From positions 1 through 55,759 of the forward strand of contig QBYJ01000006.1 of the NCBI GenBank assembly GCA_003282885.1: a stretch of DNA of 55,759 nt, written 5' to 3'. The position numbers were made by a program, and so were the translations under genes. Positions 52,845-55,759 of this stretch are shown piece after piece (within the stretch, counting starts at the first letter, position 1; each line of letters begins with the position of its first letter). Source of the stretch: SAR116 cluster bacterium AG-325-F22 (lineage in GTDB: Bacteria > Pseudomonadota > Alphaproteobacteria > Puniceispirillales > Marisalimonadaceae). The notes under the pieces were generated by a model, which worked only from the letters and a program-made list of their open reading frames with translations, was not told the DNA's origin and did not search any database.

Positions 52845-53183
52845 AATGTAAATAATTTATGTATCAAATACAAAATATATATTAAAATAGCATTAAAATT
52901 TATTGCAAAAGCTAGCAAGATGATTAAGTTTTTTACCTCCCTACATAAACAATTTTTAAATTTTCACAATTATTTTAACTTTGTAAGGTGAATTTGGAGT
53001 TTACAATTCAAATATTGCCACAAATTTATTAAACATTTTATCTTTCAAGTATTTTGCAAGTTATAAAAAACGTACCTCATTCGTACACTTTTCAAATACT
53101 ATTGCCAAAAAGCAATAATTTTAAAAGAGTCTATTTGTAGAAGAAACCTATCAAAATCATAACCTACCTTTATCTGTAAGGTT
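52845..53183. other. Non-coding stretch between oxygenase gene and tRNA-Leu
   Basis: 339 bp of very AT-rich DNA without a credible reading frame. Small inverted repeats are present (ATTGC-6 nt-GCAAT at 53101-53116; ACCTT/AAGGT around 53166-53183, just past the tRNA 3' end). The latter could help end the tRNA transcript. Otherwise I see nothing recognisable. Confidence 0.55.
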
Positions 53184-53268
53184 TGGTAGGGATACCCGGA
53201 ATCGAACCGGGAAGCCTTGCGGCACTGGTTTTTGAGACCAGCGTGTTTACCTATTTCACCATATCCCC
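53184..53268 (-). tRNA. tRNA-Leu(CAA)
   Basis: A class II tRNA with the CCA end encoded (53186-53184). The 5' acceptor GGGGATA pairs with TATCCCT, with one G-U at the first pair. The anticodon stem CTGGT/ACCAG encloses the 7-nt loop CTCAAAA with anticodon CAA, which reads UUG. A long variable arm (GCC-GCAA-GGC) and T-arm CCCGG-TTCGAAT-CCGGG follow. Its 3' part is repeated at 51903-51954. Confidence 0.97.
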
Positions 53269-53354
53269 AATATTTTTAATTAAAAGTATACTAAAATAAA
53301 TATTATATATATCAATGTTAGAAAATTAAAAGATATAAATCAGATGAATTAACT

Positions 53355-53954
53355 ATGATTTTTAACAACTATAAAAATATAATAAATAACTCAATTGAAA
53401 AAGCTAAAACGAATGCTGTTAAGCCGTTGGCTGACAAAATTTTAGGCTTTATTTCAATAATTGAATCAATCATTTTCCCTCTCCCAGTTGATCCATTTTT
53501 GGCGGGATTGACTTTAGCTGCTCCTAGAAAAGCTTTTAGATTTGCAATTGTTTGTACTATTGGATCTGTGGTTGGTGGTGTGATTGGATGGTTATTGGGT
53601 TATTTAATTGGGCCGTCTATTGAGAATTTATTTCTATATTTTCCTTGGTTTACTGAAGAGAAGTTTAATACCGTCAAGATTGCTTACAAAGACAACGGTA
53701 TGCTGATTATTTTCTTGGGAGCTTTTACACCCCTTCCGTATAAAATTATAACCATTACAAGTGGAATAGCAGAAGTAAACATATTTGCATTTATTTTAAT
53801 GTCCATTTTAGGAAGAGGCACTCGTTTTTTCATAGTTGCTTATTTGGTTAAATTTTTTGGTAAACCAGCACTATTATTTCTGCAAAAAAACCTTCTGATT
53901 TCTTCTAGCATTTTAGGATTGGCAATTATAATTTTTACGATTTATATTATGTAA
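53355..53954 (+). CDS. YqaA-family (DedA/VTT-like) inner-membrane protein
   Basis: A 199-residue polytopic protein. P-L-P-V-D-P-F-L-A-G-L near residue 37 and F-L-G-A-F-T-P-L-P-Y-K near residue 115 are YqaA/VTT-domain signatures. About four to five membrane helices are evident. Relatives are linked to lipid transport and membrane homeostasis, but a function is not established. Its stop abuts the dsbB start (no gap), so it heads the dsbB-coq7 operon. Confidence 0.88.
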   Translation: MIFNNYKNIINNSIEKAKTNAVKPLADKILGFISIIESIIFPLPVDPFLAGLTLAAPRKAFRFAIVCTIGSVVGGVIGWLLGYLIGPSIENLFLYFPWFTEEKFNTVKIAYKDNGMLIIFLGAFTPLPYKIITITSGIAEVNIFAFILMSILGRGTRFFIVAYLVKFFGKPALLFLQKNLLISSSILGLAIIIFTIYIM

Positions 53955-54437
53955 ATGTTAATGAACAATATTTTTAAAATATCTTTTTTAATATCCTCTT
54001 TAATGCTTTTATCCGCTTTTTATTTAGAATATTTTCATAACGCATTTCCATGCAACTTATGCATCACTCAAAGGTGGTTTCACGCTCTAATCATTTCTTA
54101 CAGTTTAATTGCAATTTTAACTTTAGAAAAAAATTTTATAGCAGATGAATTAGTTTTAATAGGTCTATCTCTAACTTGGATTGCAAGTTCAATTGCCGGA
54201 TTATATCATTTTGGTATCGAGATGAATTTCTGGACTGGACCAGATGAATGTTCTTCTGGTATTGATTTTTCAAAAGATACACTTAAATATTTACTAAATA
54301 AATCTCCTCTTAAATGTGATGAAGTAATGTTCAGTATATTTGGGTTGTCATTAGCTGGTTGGAATACACTAATGTCATTTATTATGTTTATGATAGTAAG
54401 TGTTTTTTTAACGAATAAAAGGTTTATAAAAGTATGA
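53955..54437 (+). CDS. dsbB: Disulfide bond formation protein DsbB-like
   Basis: A 160-residue four-helix membrane protein that passes electrons from DsbA to quinone. The periplasmic pairs are C33-N-L-C36 (in P-C-N-L-C-I-T-Q-R) and C99 with C121. F-G-L-S-L-A-G-W-N is the typical last-helix motif. The start abuts the preceding gene, and it overlaps coq7 by 4 nt (ATGA). Confidence 0.92.
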   Translation: MLMNNIFKISFLISSLMLLSAFYLEYFHNAFPCNLCITQRWFHALIISYSLIAILTLEKNFIADELVLIGLSLTWIASSIAGLYHFGIEMNFWTGPDECSSGIDFSKDTLKYLLNKSPLKCDEVMFSIFGLSLAGWNTLMSFIMFMIVSVFLTNKRFIKV

Positions 54438-54958
54438 AAAAAATTATTAGTAAACATCAGATTGATTCTATTTTGAGAGTTGATCATGCTGGAGAGACGG
54501 CGGCAGCTAAAATATACGACGGACAGTTGGCTATTTTAAAAAATACCCCTGTTGGCCCCACTATTCAACATATGAAGGATCAAGAACAAGAACACCTAGA
54601 CACATTTAATGATCTTCTTGTGGAAAATGATACCAGACCGACTGCTCTTCTTCCTCTTTGGAATGTCATGGGTTATGGGCTTGGTGTTGCGAGTGCCATA
54701 ATGGGAGAAAAAGCAGCTATGGCTTGCACAATAGCCGTTGAAGAAGTCATTGGAGAACATTATGCAAAGCAGGCAGAAAGTTTAGACGACAAACATAAAA
54801 AACTTAAATCAACATTAATGAAATTTAGAGATGATGAACTTGACCACCTTGAAACTGGAGTTGAATATGATGGTGAAAATGCACCAGGATTTGATGTAAT
54901 GAAAACTATAGTTCAGTTAGGTTGTAGAACTGCTATAAAAATTTCAGAGAAAATTTAA
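54434..54958 (+). CDS. coq7: Ubiquinone biosynthesis monooxygenase Coq7
   Basis: A 174-residue diiron hydroxylase adding the C-6 hydroxyl of demethoxyubiquinone. R-V-D-H-A-G-E-T-A-A begins the family signature. Likely iron ligands are E21, E51-x2-H54, E103 and E135-x2-H138 (D-D-E-L-D-H). The reaction needs O2, consistent with an aerobe. The overlap with dsbB links two quinone-related membrane functions. Confidence 0.97.
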   Translation: MKKIISKHQIDSILRVDHAGETAAAKIYDGQLAILKNTPVGPTIQHMKDQEQEHLDTFNDLLVENDTRPTALLPLWNVMGYGLGVASAIMGEKAAMACTIAVEEVIGEHYAKQAESLDDKHKKLKSTLMKFRDDELDHLETGVEYDGENAPGFDVMKTIVQLGCRTAIKISEKI

Positions 54959-54972
54959 AGATTATAATTTAT

Positions 54973-55536
54973 TCAATTATGACTTTCCAATTCCGTATCC
55001 CAATATAAAAAATCACGCCAAGATTCGTGTAAATAGTTTGGTGGGAAATACCTACCATTCTTTTTTAGTAAATTTGTTGATGGAGCTTCTGGCTTAATAA
55101 TAGGAAACATGTTAATTTCCTTGGATCGCTTGCTACCTTTTTTAAAATTACAGGGGCGACAAGCAGCTACAACATTATTCCAATTAGTTCTTCCACCTAG
55201 AGACCTTGGTATTACATGATCAAAAGTTAAATCGTGTGATTGTTTAACTGCTCCACAATATTGACAGGAAAATCTATCTCTTAAGAAAACATTAAATCTT
55301 GTAAAAACAGGAGATTTCTTATTTTTAACATATTCTTTCAAAGAAATTACACTGGGTACTTTCATTGAAAATCCAGGGGACCTAACAACTTCGTCATATT
55401 CAGAGACAATATTTACTCTGTCAAGAAATACGGCTTTTATTGTATCTTGCCATGACCAAAGAGATAATGGGAAATAACTCAACGGTTGGTAATCGGCGTT
55501 GAGAACTAATGTAGGTGAAAAGGAATAGGTAGTCAT
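54973..55536 (-). CDS. HNH endonuclease-family protein
   Basis: A 187-residue protein with an HNH zinc-finger nuclease domain: C91-Q-Y-C94, D106-H107-V-I-P-R-S-L-G-G, N-W-N-N-V-V and C126-R-P-C129. The N-terminal L-N-A-D-Y-Q-P-L is shared with a widespread chromosomal HNH family in bacteria and phages. The biological role is unknown. It is convergent with coq7 (14-bp gap). No toxin, restriction or intron context is visible. Confidence 0.92.
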   Translation of the reverse strand: MTTYSFSPTLVLNADYQPLSYFPLSLWSWQDTIKAVFLDRVNIVSEYDEVVRSPGFSMKVPSVISLKEYVKNKKSPVFTRFNVFLRDRFSCQYCGAVKQSHDLTFDHVIPRSLGGRTNWNNVVAACRPCNFKKGSKRSKEINMFPIIKPEAPSTNLLKKNGRYFPPNYLHESWRDFLYWDTELESHN

Positions 55537-55615
55537 CGAACTCTAATTAAATTATTTGAATAATATTAGACTATCAATATTAAAAATTTATTAAATAAAA
55601 AAATTAGGATTTTAA

Positions 55616-55759
55616 TTAATTTATTTGTTTTAATATCTCCATTCCCCTGCTTATACCTTCAGGATCTATTCCATGGCCAAGTTTAGGTCTTGAGAGTGTT
55701 TCAACATTAAAACCAATGTTGTCTAAAAGTGATTTTGATTTTTGTAATGAATGGAATGG
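55616..55759 (-). CDS. Carboxylesterase/phospholipase (alpha/beta hydrolase), C-terminal fragment
   Basis: Only the last 47 codons are present; the gene runs off the right edge. N-I-G-F-N-V-E-T-L-S-R-P-K-L-G-H-G-I-D fits the catalytic-histidine end of the short phospholipase/carboxylesterase family (YpfH-like), the histidine being in L-G-H-G-I-D. It lies on the same strand as the HNH gene, 79 bp upstream of it. A moderate call from a short fragment. Confidence 0.6.
   Translation of the reverse strand, partial: PFHSLQKSKSLLDNIGFNVETLSRPKLGHGIDPEGISRGMEILKQIN

Larger units (their letters stand above)
51903..53236. mobile_element. Putative tRNA-Leu-bounded integrated element remnant
   Basis: An intact tRNA-Leu(CAA) and a same-orientation partial copy bound a roughly 1.2-kb interval holding one gene and otherwise non-coding AT-rich DNA. 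The orientation, with intact tRNA at one end and a 3'-fragment at the far end, is that of prophages and islands inserted by tyrosine integrases. No integrase is present, so this is either a decayed remnant, a small satellite-type cargo element, or a tRNA duplication with an inserted gene. Confidence 0.5.

Noticed and set aside
53100-53117. Hairpin ATTGC/GCAAT as a terminator
   Set aside because: Short AT-rich stem without a following T run on either strand.
1-55759. CRISPR arrays, insertion sequences, transposases or integrases
   Set aside because: No regularly spaced repeats and no transposase or integrase reading frames were seen in the window.

Overview
The window is an AT-rich, densely coded chromosomal segment from a Gram-negative marine bacterium, most likely an alphaproteobacterium. 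Supporting signs are a proteorhodopsin with carotenoid genes, a DUF3035-type lipoprotein beside lspA and ileS, a lipid A/Kdo cluster next to pmbA and msbA, a coq7-type ubiquinone hydroxylase, and a form I CO dehydrogenase operon. Proteorhodopsin plus form I CODH recalls SAR116-like (Puniceispirillales) photoheterotrophs. That placement is an inference from gene content; no 16S or ribosomal marker is present.

Layout. 1-2.5 kb: a light-harvesting module on the minus strand (proteorhodopsin, a strong terminator, crtI, the start of crtB). 2.8-4.6 kb: argC followed by a gamma-glutamylcyclotransferase-like gene. 4.7-12.5 kb: pmbA, a small dual-specificity phosphatase, msbA, and a DUF374 acyltransferase-waaA-lpxK-lpxL operon for the outer-membrane lipid A/Kdo core. 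12.5-25.5 kb: housekeeping genes (xseA, purD, tadA, an rluB-like synthase, rsmD, mutL, a lipoprotein, lspA, ileS, ribF, an mscS-type channel, chaC). 25.5-34.2 kb: accessory metabolism and signalling (GMC oxidoreductase with TauD-like dioxygenase, a two-part AIG2-like protein, a TerB-DnaJ protein, a D-threonine aldolase-like PLP enzyme, a metallo-hydrolase lipoprotein, a 7TM-receptor adenylate cyclase). 34.3-37.1 kb: acnB.

37.3-51.8 kb is a block for inorganic electron donors. A flavocytochrome c sulfide dehydrogenase pair (fccA, fccB) converges on a sox operon (soxS-Y-Z-C-D-B) across a 14-bp-stem hairpin. Upstream of sox on the same strand lie a YbaK/ProX-type deacylase gene and a complete form I CO dehydrogenase operon in the order coxM-S-L-D-E-F-G. 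With proteorhodopsin this describes an oxygen-respiring heterotroph that can supplement its energy from light, CO and reduced sulfur. soxX and soxA are not in the window.

51.8-53.3 kb: a roughly 1.2-kb interval bounded by an intact tRNA-Leu(CAA) and a same-orientation, about 85% identical copy of that tRNA's 3' part. Inside is one gene, a 2OG-Fe(II) oxygenase of a type common in marine phages. The geometry is that of an integrated element remnant at a tRNA attachment site and is the most unusual structure here. 53.3-55.8 kb: a YqaA-family membrane protein, dsbB and coq7 in one operon, then an HNH nuclease and the 3' end of a carboxylesterase on the minus strand.
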